A DNA stretch of 64,000 nucleotides from Chryseobacterium jejuense (GTDB taxonomy: Bacteria; Bacteroidota; Bacteroidia; Flavobacteriales; Weeksellaceae): the NCBI RefSeq assembly GCF_900100075.1, contig NZ_FNEG01000006.1:124001-188000 (forward strand), written 5' to 3'. The number at the start of each line of letters is the position of its first letter. Position 1 is the first letter of the stretch. Under the pieces are notes generated by a model. The model had not been told where the DNA came from. It saw only the letters and a list, made by a program, of their open reading frames with translations, and did not search any database. Of this stretch, positions 16,200-25,600 are shown piece by piece. The translations under genes and the position numbers were made by a program.

Positions 16200-16919
16200 A
16201 TGAAAACAGATATACTTGCTTTTGGTGCCCATCCTGATGATGTAGAGTTGGGGTGCGGAGGAACAATTGCCAAAATGGTTGCTGAAGGAAAAAAATGTGT
16301 TGTGGTAGATCTTACCAGAGGAGAACTCGGAACAAGAGGTACAGATGAAACAAGAAAAGCAGAAGCGGCAGATGCTGCAAAAATCCTTGGACTCTCCGCA
16401 AGAGAGAATCTGGGAATGAAAGATGGCTTTTTGGTAAATTCTGAAGAATATCAAATGAGGATTGTAAAAATGATCCGCAAATACAGGCCAGAAATCGTCT
16501 TAGCTAATGCAATTGATGATAGACATCCAGACCATGCAAAAGGAGCGAAATTAGTATCGGATGCGTGCTTTTTGTCCGGACTGAGAAAAATTGAAACCGT
16601 TGTAGATGGGGAAGCTCAGGAAGTGTGGAGGCCCAAGCATGTTTTTCACTATATCCAGTGGAAAGATATCAAACCGGAGTTCGTTATAGACATTTCAGAA
16701 TTCCTGGATAAGAAGATTGCTTCATGCATGGCGTATAAAACTCAGTTTTATGACCCAACTTCTAAGGAACCTGAGACTCCAATTACCACAAAAGACTTTT
16801 TTGAGAGTTTAACTTACCGCGCTCAGGATTTAGGGCGATTGTCGGGAGTTACTTATGCTGAGGGCTTTACGTCAGAAAGATTAATTTCTTTGAAAAATTT
16901 TGATGGAATTGTTTGGTAG
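16200..16919 (+). CDS. bshB1: Bacillithiol biosynthesis deacetylase
   Basis: The 239-residue zinc hydrolase of the LmbE/PIG-L family removes the acetyl group from N-acetylglucosaminyl malate, the second step of bacillithiol synthesis. The zinc and catalytic motif AHPDDVE is at 10-16 (His11, Asp14), and the third ligand is His112 in RHPDHAKG. The length and the segment TRGELGTRGT (39-48) match BshB1 rather than mycothiol MshB. Bacillithiol is the usual low-molecular-weight thiol of Flavobacteria. The bshA and bshC genes are not in the window. The tRNA-His promoter overlaps its last codons. Confidence 0.92.
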   Translation: MKTDILAFGAHPDDVELGCGGTIAKMVAEGKKCVVVDLTRGELGTRGTDETRKAEAADAAKILGLSARENLGMKDGFLVNSEEYQMRIVKMIRKYRPEIVLANAIDDRHPDHAKGAKLVSDACFLSGLRKIETVVDGEAQEVWRPKHVFHYIQWKDIKPEFVIDISEFLDKKIASCMAYKTQFYDPTSKEPETPITTKDFFESLTYRAQDLGRLSGVTYAEGFTSERLISLKNFDGIVW

Positions 16920-16942
16920 TTGAGGAAATTGTCCTATATTTG
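16912..16942 (+). promoter_or_regulatory. Promoter of tRNA-His
   Basis: TTTG at 16912-16915, 19 bp, then TATATTTG at 16935-16942 is a textbook Bacteroidota promoter. The -33 element lies inside the last codons of bshB1, so the tRNA is transcribed independently of the upstream gene. Confidence 0.8.
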
Positions 16943-16955
16943 CACTCAGAAAACG

Positions 16956-17029
<74 letters not shown>

Positions 17030-17034
17030 CAAAG

Positions 17035-17065
17035 AAAGTACACTTTTTGAAAGTGTACTTTTTTA
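17035..17065 (+). terminator. Terminator after tRNA-His
   Basis: AAAGTACACTTT and AAAGTGTACTTT form a 12-bp stem around TTG, followed by a T-run. Confidence 0.85.
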
Positions 17066-17218
17066 TTTTATACCAGTTTGAGTAAAAAATATTTCTTTTT
17101 TTTCCCTTTTTTCATAATAACTTTTTCCCTTGCTTCGCTTATATTCTTAAGGTCATAGGTAGAAAATGGTTTTTTTACAATTCTTTAAACAGATTCTGGA
17201 TATCGTCATCAAAACTTT

Positions 17219-17226
17219 TATATTTG
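17219..17226 (+). promoter_or_regulatory. -7 promoter box of the repeat-propeller gene pair
   Basis: TATATTTG matches TAnnTTTG exactly and lies about 55 nt upstream of ATG 17285. Confidence 0.5.
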
Positions 17227-17284
17227 GTTGGCTAATCATGAGGTCAAATCTTTTTAAACTACTTTGAATCAAAAACTAATTATT

Positions 17285-19621
17285 ATGAAAAAACTTTTTA
17301 CGATTGTTATTGTATTGCTTGCAATAGAATCGTATTCACAGTCGAATCCCCAATCCTACTACAAACGTGTATTTGATAACAAAGGCTTTGCTAAATGGAA
17401 TGGTAATTCAACCAGCTCGGATCAGCAGGAGTTTTCCTGGGGAGTCCCTGCACATATGGAAGCATTGTCATTGATGTATGAAAAAACAAAAGATACAATG
17501 TATGCTAACACGCTAATAAGGTGTATAGGAAATACCATTGACAGAAGGGATGATCTTAGAGATCTGCTCAATCCGCCACAAAATGGCATAAGTCAAATAT
17601 TTGACTATAGAAATATTTCGGGAGCAGCTTGGTCAACCCGTTATTATAATAAAATTAAAAACCAAGGTGGACCTTATGCTCATGTTGTTCACAGTGCTAA
17701 TATCACATACCCTATGGCCAAGTTTGCAGCAATGGTAAAAGACAATCCAATGCTCCAAGGTTTAACATATCCCTCATCAGGTCGCTATTCTGGCCAAACT
17801 TATAGTGTTATTGCTTATGATCTTATAGAAAAGGTGAAAGAAACACTTGAATATCATGAAGGCCAATGGCATACAGGGCCAGGTAATATAGGATATTATA
17901 AAGAAAGAGATAGTGTTGATGCCCAGGGCTATATTTCCCCAATAGATTATGCAGGAGTAATTTCTCCCTTTAATATGCAAAGTGCCGTGGGAAGAGTCTT
18001 TGTACAAATGTATAGAGCTACAAATGATACTGTTTATCTTAACAAGGTACGTCAACTATCTAATTTTATAAAGTTAAATACTCAGCTTGATCCGAATCGT
18101 GGTTCTAATGTATGGCCATATTGGAATTTTACTGTTTTAAAGGAAGATATTTCTCACGGTGGCCTTACTATGAGCTTTCCTTATGAATGTTACAAATATG
18201 GTATCTCACAGAATGGGAGCCTTATCTATGGAGTGTCTGATATTGAAGCATATACTAATACTCTTACCAAAGATATTTATAGAGCACCATTACAGATCAG
18301 TGGTAAACTGGGGCAAGATATAATCTGGAATATTAAAGAGAGTCCTACAGCAGGTTCAGCATATGACGATTATGTGAGCTATATGTGGTTGTATCTTTCA
18401 AAAAAAGATAGCCCTTTATACCAGATGATTGCAGATGTACAGGCAGCTGAAAATTATTATACTCATGTACTCACTGACTCTTCTTTAGCCTTGGCGCTTT
18501 TAGCGAGTAATGAGAATTTAATTGTCCCGGTCAATACAGAACATAGATATGGAAAGGACTCTGACTGGAGAGGAGTGGCGAAGGGGAATTTTGATGGAGG
18601 AGAGAATGATCAATTTGTTGTTTTAAGGAATTTTGACGGAATGATGGGAACGATGAAGCCTGACAATAAAGGATTTGCCTCTGTTACCAACAGCAGGGTG
18701 TGCGGTGGAGGTATTTACAATTGGAAAGGCCTGGCAGCAGGAGATTTTTTTGATGATGGTAAAAGTGAAATCATTGCATTGAGTGATCATTCCGATTTTA
18801 ACAAAAACGGGTTTTATATTTATAAAATTGAAAATAACCAGATTGTTGAAAGTACACAATTTACAGGATTTGGTGGAGATTCAAAATGGGTAGGGGTTGC
18901 TGCCGGAAACTTTATCAGTGGTGGTAAAGATGATTTTGTTGCAGTTAGGAATAATAATAATGAAGTTTTGGTGTATAAATTTAATGGGGCAGTCCCTCAA
19001 TTGATTCATGGTAACACACTCAACCTTCCAGTAAATTCTAAAATTAAAGCAGTGGCAGCTGGCAATCTGGATCAGGATACCAAAGATGAAATCGTATTAC
19101 TTGTAGATGCTGATGACCATATGCAAAACGGAGTATACGTTTATGATGTGGATGATAATGGGGTGCTAACTTTGATTACTAAATCGATAGGATTTGGTTC
19201 TGCATCAGATTGGAAGGGATTGGCTGTAGGAAACCTTGATGGGGAAGGAGTTGATGAAATTATTGCTCACAGAAATTTCGATGGAGACTATAAAGTATTT
19301 AAATCATATGGAAATTATTTATCTGATCCTGCTACTGAAAAATTTCCCGCTGTACAGGTAGAAGGTAACGTGATGTGTTTCGGGAATTTTAACCCAGGTA
19401 CTCAAAATGAAGAATTGGTTACCCTTAGAAAAGATGGAGGAATTGTTATGTTTTCTTCTACAATGGTTACCGAAAGCAAAAATAGTAGAAATAACACAGA
19501 TAAGAAAAATACAGATCCTTGCCAGAATGAATTACCCGCTGAATTGTTTAGTTTTTTGAAATCGGAATCATTTCATAATCGGCAATTGAAAGGGGGAATA
19601 CTGGTAAAAGGAGGAAAATAA
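17285..19621 (+). CDS. Secreted helical-toroid plus FG-GAP/VCBS-like repeat protein, copy 1
   Basis: The 778-residue secreted protein begins with signal peptide MKKLFTIVIVLLAIESYSQ. ATG 17285 is chosen over the TTG at 17264 because the downstream paralog starts at the matching codon. Residues about 20-400 form a helix-rich domain containing VPAHMEALSLMYEKT and SHGGLTMSFPYEC, which recalls the alpha/alpha-toroid of carbohydrate-active enzymes; this is an inference. Residues about 410-720 hold six repeats of about 55-60 residues with the core W-x-G-x-A-x-G-(N/D)-F and Asp-rich loops, probably a propeller. The C-terminal part has a conserved TDPCQ. No T9SS domain is seen. The substrate is unknown. 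Confidence 0.7.
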   Translation: MKKLFTIVIVLLAIESYSQSNPQSYYKRVFDNKGFAKWNGNSTSSDQQEFSWGVPAHMEALSLMYEKTKDTMYANTLIRCIGNTIDRRDDLRDLLNPPQNGISQIFDYRNISGAAWSTRYYNKIKNQGGPYAHVVHSANITYPMAKFAAMVKDNPMLQGLTYPSSGRYSGQTYSVIAYDLIEKVKETLEYHEGQWHTGPGNIGYYKERDSVDAQGYISPIDYAGVISPFNMQSAVGRVFVQMYRATNDTVYLNKVRQLSNFIKLNTQLDPNRGSNVWPYWNFTVLKEDISHGGLTMSFPYECYKYGISQNGSLIYGVSDIEAYTNTLTKDIYRAPLQISGKLGQDIIWNIKESPTAGSAYDDYVSYMWLYLSKKDSPLYQMIADVQAAENYYTHVLTDSSLALALLASNENLIVPVNTEHRYGKDSDWRGVAKGNFDGGENDQFVVLRNFDGMMGTMKPDNKGFASVTNSRVCGGGIYNWKGLAAGDFFDDGKSEIIALSDHSDFNKNGFYIYKIENNQIVESTQFTGFGGDSKWVGVAAGNFISGGKDDFVAVRNNNNEVLVYKFNGAVPQLIHGNTLNLPVNSKIKAVAAGNLDQDTKDEIVLLVDADDHMQNGVYVYDVDDNGVLTLITKSIGFGSASDWKGLAVGNLDGEGVDEIIAHRNFDGDYKVFKSYGNYLSDPATEKFPAVQVEGNVMCFGNFNPGTQNEELVTLRKDGGIVMFSSTMVTESKNSRNNTDKKNTDPCQNELPAELFSFLKSESFHNRQLKGGILVKGGK

Positions 19622-19678
19622 AGACCTTTGTAAAAGAAATTTGAAACTATTTCAAATACACAATAAAAACTAATTATC

Positions 19679-21976
19679 ATGAAAAAACTTTTTACAATCA
19701 TTATTGTCTTATTGGCAATGAAATTTTATTCTCAGTCGAATTCCCAGTCCTATTATAAACGCATGTTTGATGCTAAGGGGTTTAATATATGGTTAAGTAG
19801 TTCAGACAGTTCAGACCAACTTGAGTTTGCATGGGCTGTGCCTGCCCATATGGAAGCGTTGGTATTGATGTATGAAAAAACTAAAGAAAAGCCGTATGCT
19901 GAAACACTAATAAGATGTATGGGAAATACTATCAGTAGAAGGAATGATCTTAGACATCAGATTAATCTGGCTCCAATCTACGATCATCAGGGAAACCTAG
20001 GTCCTGCTTGGTCAAATAATCATTATAATAAAAAGGCAGATTCAGGAAAAGCTTATTCCCACTTGGTTCATAGCACTAATATCATGTATCCTATGGCTAA
20101 ATTTGCCGGAATAATTAAGAATGACTCAACACTTCAAGGTTTAAAAGCAGATATTGTTACAGGTAGTCGGTATTCTGGAATGAAGTATGATGCTATTGCT
20201 GATGATCTTATACAAAGGATAAAAGAAACACTTTTTTATCACAAAGATCAATGGCATACAGAACCTATTCCTAATTCTAGTGATAGTATGGGCTATTATA
20301 AGGAGCGAAATGCACCCGATGAATTAAAATATCCGAATGTCATTTTACCCTTTAATATGCAAAGCTCTGCCGGAAGAGTGCTAGTACATATGTTTATAGC
20401 AACAAAGGATAGTACTTATGTGACGCAGCTTAATCAAATTGCCAATTTTATAAAATCTAATACACAGTTTAATCCTCTTCTTGGGTCAAATATCTGGACT
20501 TATTGGAAGTTTGATGATTTACGGGAAGATGTATCCCATGCTAATCTGACGGCAAGTTTCCCTTACGAATGTCATAAGTATGATATTAAAAAAAATGGGA
20601 TACCTGTCTATAGCACTTCCGATATGGAAGCATATTATAAAACGTTTACAAAAGATATCTATATATCTCCTTTAGTTATAAAAAACGGAGTTAACTATAA
20701 TGCTGAAAACTGGGATATAAAGGATGATAAAATAGTACCGCCAAATCCACCTACTCGTCCCAGATACGGAACCTATCCTGCTTATATGTGGCTTTATTTA
20801 TCAAAATATGATGATGAAACATTATATCAAACAGTTGCTGATCTGCAGGCTGCTAAACATTATTATGACAGTATAACGGTAGATGAATCTTCTATAACAT
20901 TGGCATTGATGTCAAATTTTGAAAATTTAATTGTACCTGTCAATACCGACCATAAATATGGCAGGAATTCTGATTGGAGAGGTGTTGCAAAGGGCAATTT
21001 TGATGGAGATAATGATGAGGAATTTGTGGTCATCAGAAATATTGATGGATTGATGGAAACTTTGGAACCTTATAATAAAGGTTTTCGCCCGGTTACCAAC
21101 AATAAAATATACAGTGGTTCCAATAATTGGAAAGGGCTGGCTGCAGGTGACTTTTTTGGAGACAGTAAAAGTGAGATTATTGCATTAAATGATCATGCGG
21201 ATGCTAATGAAAATGGTTTTTATGTTTTAAAAATTGAAAATAACAACCTTATCGAGCAGGCCAGATATACAGGATATGGAGCTCAATCGAAATGGGCAGG
21301 TATTACCGCCGGAAATTTTATCAGTGGAGGTAAAGATGATTTTGTTGCGGTTAGGAACTTTGATAAAGAAGTTTTTGTCTACCAGTTTAATGGAACAACC
21401 CCTCAATTAGTTCACCATAATCCCCTCAATTTGCCGGCGAACTCTAAAATCAAAGCAATAGCATCCGGTAATCTTGATAGTGATGCAAAAGATGAGATTG
21501 TATTGCTTGTTGATGCTGGAGCTGCTGATTCTTTGTATAATGGTATACATGTTTATGATGTAGATGATAATGGTGTATTGACAGAAATTGCCAAATCTAC
21601 GGAATGGGGTCCGGATTCAGATTGGAAGGGACTAGCTGTAGGAGATCTTGATGGTGATGGTGTGGGAGAAATTGTTGCTCAGAGGAATTTTGATGGGTTC
21701 TATAGGGTTTTTCAGTTAAATGGAAATGGTTTATCTAATGATGGTGCTGAAAACTTTTCTATTGCGCAGATTGAGGACAATATTATGTGTTTGGGGAAGT
21801 TTGATTCAAGCTCCAAGAATGAAGAATTGGTTACTCTTAGAAAAGACGGAGGGATTGTAATGTTCTCTGCAGCAAAGGTTGTAAATAATGTGAATAATAG
21901 TAGTAGAGAAAATAAAAATTCAGATCCTTGTCAGGATGACCTTTCAAGTCAGTTATTTAGCTTCCTGAAGCCATGA
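19679..21976 (+). CDS. Secreted helical-toroid plus FG-GAP/VCBS-like repeat protein, copy 2
   Basis: The 765-residue paralog of the preceding protein is similar along its whole length, including the signal peptide, the VPAHMEALVLMYEKT segment, SHANLTASFPYEC, six repeats and a final DPCQ region. It lacks the last 19 or so residues of copy 1 and ends at SFLKP. It starts 57 nt after copy 1 and is followed by a strong terminator, so the pair is one transcript. Divergence is spread evenly, which suggests an old tandem duplication rather than a recent one. Function is unknown; extracellular glycan processing is a guess from the fold impression. Confidence 0.7.
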   Translation: MKKLFTIIIVLLAMKFYSQSNSQSYYKRMFDAKGFNIWLSSSDSSDQLEFAWAVPAHMEALVLMYEKTKEKPYAETLIRCMGNTISRRNDLRHQINLAPIYDHQGNLGPAWSNNHYNKKADSGKAYSHLVHSTNIMYPMAKFAGIIKNDSTLQGLKADIVTGSRYSGMKYDAIADDLIQRIKETLFYHKDQWHTEPIPNSSDSMGYYKERNAPDELKYPNVILPFNMQSSAGRVLVHMFIATKDSTYVTQLNQIANFIKSNTQFNPLLGSNIWTYWKFDDLREDVSHANLTASFPYECHKYDIKKNGIPVYSTSDMEAYYKTFTKDIYISPLVIKNGVNYNAENWDIKDDKIVPPNPPTRPRYGTYPAYMWLYLSKYDDETLYQTVADLQAAKHYYDSITVDESSITLALMSNFENLIVPVNTDHKYGRNSDWRGVAKGNFDGDNDEEFVVIRNIDGLMETLEPYNKGFRPVTNNKIYSGSNNWKGLAAGDFFGDSKSEIIALNDHADANENGFYVLKIENNNLIEQARYTGYGAQSKWAGITAGNFISGGKDDFVAVRNFDKEVFVYQFNGTTPQLVHHNPLNLPANSKIKAIASGNLDSDAKDEIVLLVDAGAADSLYNGIHVYDVDDNGVLTEIAKSTEWGPDSDWKGLAVGDLDGDGVGEIVAQRNFDGFYRVFQLNGNGLSNDGAENFSIAQIEDNIMCLGKFDSSSKNEELVTLRKDGGIVMFSAAKVVNNVNNSSRENKNSDPCQDDLSSQLFSFLKP

Positions 21977-22019
21977 TTCATTATCAATGGAAGTATAAAA
22001 TATATAATAATATCAATCG

Positions 22020-22043
22020 GAACGGGCTTTTGCCCGTTTTTTT
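22020..22043 (+). terminator. Terminator after the repeat-propeller gene pair
   Basis: AACGGGC and GCCCGTT form a stem around TTTT, followed by seven T residues. Confidence 0.85.
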
Positions 22044-22186
22044 AATATAATAAATCTTTAAAAGGCTTTAGCTAAAAAAATCAGATTAAAAATTTTCACT
22101 GCTTTTCTTGATATTCGTCATGAAATCTCAATTTGATACAATAGCAGGATTAAATTTCACTATATTTAAACACACTAAGTTCAAAT

Positions 22187-22621
22187 ATGAATATAAAAGT
22201 CACTGTAAAACAGTTGGGCAGGAAGCATCCTGTTCTTTCGGAACAAAACATTGAAATCGCTTACGAAGATTCAATGATCTCTTTAGAAAATTTATTAAAG
22301 CTAATCGTTCAGCAGCAGGTAGAAGAATTTAATGCGAAGTCATTTGAATTTGAAGACGAAGACTATACCAAGATTCCAACAGATAATTATCTGAATATTC
22401 TTACAGATACCGGTAAGGTAGGTTTTGGAAGTATCTATAATCTTAAAAAAGCAGACGTACAAAAAGCTCAGGATAATGCTATTCAGGCATTTGAAGATGG
22501 ATTGTTCGCTGTATTTTATAATAACGAACAGCTTGAAAGTCTTAATCAAACTATAGATTTGAATTTACAACATACATTTACCTTCATCAGGCTTACCTTT
22601 CTTGCAGGAAGCTACTGGTAA
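22187..22621 (+). CDS. Small conserved partner of the DUF5724/DUF4132 protein
   Basis: The 144-residue soluble protein has no signal peptide. It begins with a beta-strand-like segment (MNIKVTVKQLG), then a helix (ENLLKLIVQQQVEEFNAK), and ends in FTFIRLTFLAGSYW. The middle contains the motif AFEDGLFAVFYNNEQ. The strand-helix-strand opening resembles a ubiquitin-like beta-grasp, but this is only an impression. I recall similar short proteins beside the large DUF5724/DUF4132 genes, which fits the 26-nt spacing to the next gene here. No function is known to me. Confidence 0.72.
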   Translation: MNIKVTVKQLGRKHPVLSEQNIEIAYEDSMISLENLLKLIVQQQVEEFNAKSFEFEDEDYTKIPTDNYLNILTDTGKVGFGSIYNLKKADVQKAQDNAIQAFEDGLFAVFYNNEQLESLNQTIDLNLQHTFTFIRLTFLAGSYW

Positions 22622-22647
22622 TCAAATCCTACTAATACATAAAATAC

Positions 22648-25600
22648 ATGGAAATCACAAAAAAATTAGAATCGAAAAAATTAATCAAAAACTTTTATGA
22701 AAAGCAGCGGAAAGATCTGTTGGAACATTCGGAGCAGGGAGTTCCTTCTTCACTTTTTCCGGATAGGCCAATCCTTACAAAAGAAGTAGCAGAATTAGGC
22801 AGATTACTGAAAGGTAAACCTAATTATTTTGAAAGAGTAAATTTAGGATCAAAAGAAGCTGAAAAACTCAAAGAATCTATCAAACCTGATATCTGGGAAG
22901 ATCAGGATTATTATAATTTATTAATTTATCTTTTTGGAGAAAATGCGGAACTGGTAAAATATGCATGGAATAAAATGCAATACAAAATGTATCAGAATAA
23001 TTATTCCAGACGTTCATTCCGTGCTCCACATCGTGAAGATTATATATTACTCAATCAGATCAATTTCATCAGGTCATTAATGATATTTCCTTGTATTTAT
23101 TCTTATAATGGCGATCAGAATTTTGATCTGTCTTTAGAAGAACAAATTATTTATGATAATGAATTCGTTCATAACGCAAGCCATTTTTATGTTTGGTCTG
23201 CTGCGATAGATACAGGAAATACTGCCATTTATCAATTGATTGAAGATATTATTTTCAATAAACATCCTGAAGGAAAGATTTCCTTGAATATTATTAAAGC
23301 TTTACTCAATAGCGAACAGAAAAAATGCTGGGAACTCGTAGAAAAACTTTTACTGGCAGCACAAAGACAGGAAGGCTTACGTCAAACCATACTAGAGGCT
23401 TTGGATGAAACAAGCGTTGGCGCATTGGAGTACATGATTGATGTGATTATTGACCAAAAGCTCACTCGTTTCTCATCCGTTGTAAGAGCTATAGATACCT
23501 GGACAGGCTTAGGTTGGGAGGCAGAAAAAGAATCTGTAGTAAAGAATATCCTGTCATTAGCAGATCATTACTTTAAGAATCCGGAGGAAATTCCGGAAGC
23601 GGTGAAGAGCAAGAATAATAATGAAGTGTATATGGCTCTTTGGGTACAAGGAGTATGGGATGTTGAAAAAACGGTTCCTTATCTGCATCAACTATTTGAT
23701 AAAGGTGATGTAGAAAAGAAATGTCTGGCGATTAAGTTTGCTATAGAAACGGCAGATCCTTATATTCAGATGCCATTGTATTATAAAGCGGTCTTAGATG
23801 GAAATATTGAGGTGTTAGCTTTTGCTGGCTATCCAATGTCTATGCTGTTAAGTAACAATACAGATTCCAAATTCTTTATCAATAATCCAGATTATCCGGA
23901 CTTTTTTGAAAAGCTGCACGAACTAACGCTGAAGACAGAAATAAAAGAGAAAAAATTTGAAGGCAAAATATTCTCGTGGTTAAATGCTACTTTCAAAAAA
24001 AGTGATCTGTATGCTTCTATGTTTTATCTGGTAGGAGAGGATAGTCATAAACTGGATATGGTTCTTTCTTATTTTGATCAGTTTGATCTTTCATTACGTG
24101 AATTGTTAGCAAGAAATCTATTACGCGAATTTTACTGTTATTCCCTGTCCTATGCAGTAGGGAAAAAGAAATTGAAAGTAACGGCTTTTCAAAAAGAGTT
24201 TGCTTTTAAAATTTTAAAAGACAGAGGAGAAGCATTGATAGCTTCTGGTATCAATGTATTATTACAAGATCCTTTAACCAAGGAAGAAATCATAACCTTC
24301 TTTGATCTCTTTAAAAGAAAAGGAGGTGTACTTCGTAAAAAGCTTATAGAGCTTGTTATTGCTCAGGAAGATAATGTTGTTACTCCATTGGTGGATGAAT
24401 TAATGAATAAAGGTGACCTGGAACAGCGTGCAGCCTCATTGGATGTGATGCTTCAGTTGCAGAAGGAAAAAAGAGTTTCTGCGCAGATTACGAGCTGGAT
24501 AAAACAATATGCTGAAAGATCAAAAATAACGGAAAGAGAACAGGTTTTATTAGATCAGATTAATCCATCTGGAGATAATACAGTTCTTTCTGAAGATAAC
24601 GGATATGGTTTTTATGATCCTAATATCGTATCAAAATTTGCTTTGCCTAAGGTAGAAGCTGATTCAGTATATGCACAAGCTACTAAAAATGATAAATACG
24701 GGTTTACAAAACCTATGGATGATATAAAAGCTGAAATAAAGAAGCTTAATGATCTATTCTTGAAGCACAAAGATTATGAATATGAATCTGATGAATGGGA
24801 TGGTTCTGTGACGACTTTGTTGATGGGAAATACTTTCCGTCAAATCAAAAGAAATACAGAAGGGTTCTCCCAAGAGCAATTAGCAGCCAACTATCCTCTG
24901 CATGAAGTTTGGGAGCAATGGTATCTGGATTCAGGTTTACAGTCGAGAGATCTGTATTTATTAACATTGGCTGAAAACTGTGATAGGAAAGTCTTCAGGG
25001 AGTTCATGGAGAATTATGTTTTTTACTATAAAGATCTTTTAGTAAATCCATTAAAAGGAAGATATGCCTGGGAAAATCCGATTATTATGATTCTTCAGTC
25101 ATTAAAAGATAAGTTTGTATTTGAAGAACGTGTAGATTTTGCAATAGATGCAGCCAGTACACTCTTTTCCAATCTTCCTGAAAGTATTATCAGTTATAAA
25201 GGAAAGGATAGTAATGACTATTATTATCAGGATCAGGGAAATGGCTGGCAGAAGCTTGATTTTTTTATGCCTTTCTTATGGACGGTTCCTGGAAAAGGTC
25301 TTACCAATGAACAGTATATCAAGCAATGGAATTTATACCGCTGGATGCAGTATAATGGCTTGAAAGAAAATATCAGCAAATCTGTTCCTAACTTTTATTT
25401 ATTCTGTAAAGCCTATGAATTGAAACTTATTACCCAACAAGAACTTTGTGAAGGAATCCTTACTGCAGATTCTGCAATTGGAGATCTTACAAGAGGTAAG
25501 CTAATCAATAGTAGTGAGAATCTTTTGGATGAATTCCCTTTTGTGAAACCTATGATTCAGGAAATACAGGATAAATTCCTTGATGTAGAGCTTATCCGGG

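Noticed and set aside
17285..21976. T9SS cargo status for the two repeat-propeller proteins
   Set aside because: Neither C-terminus has the YPNP-type sorting-domain start or final strands. They have only signal peptides.
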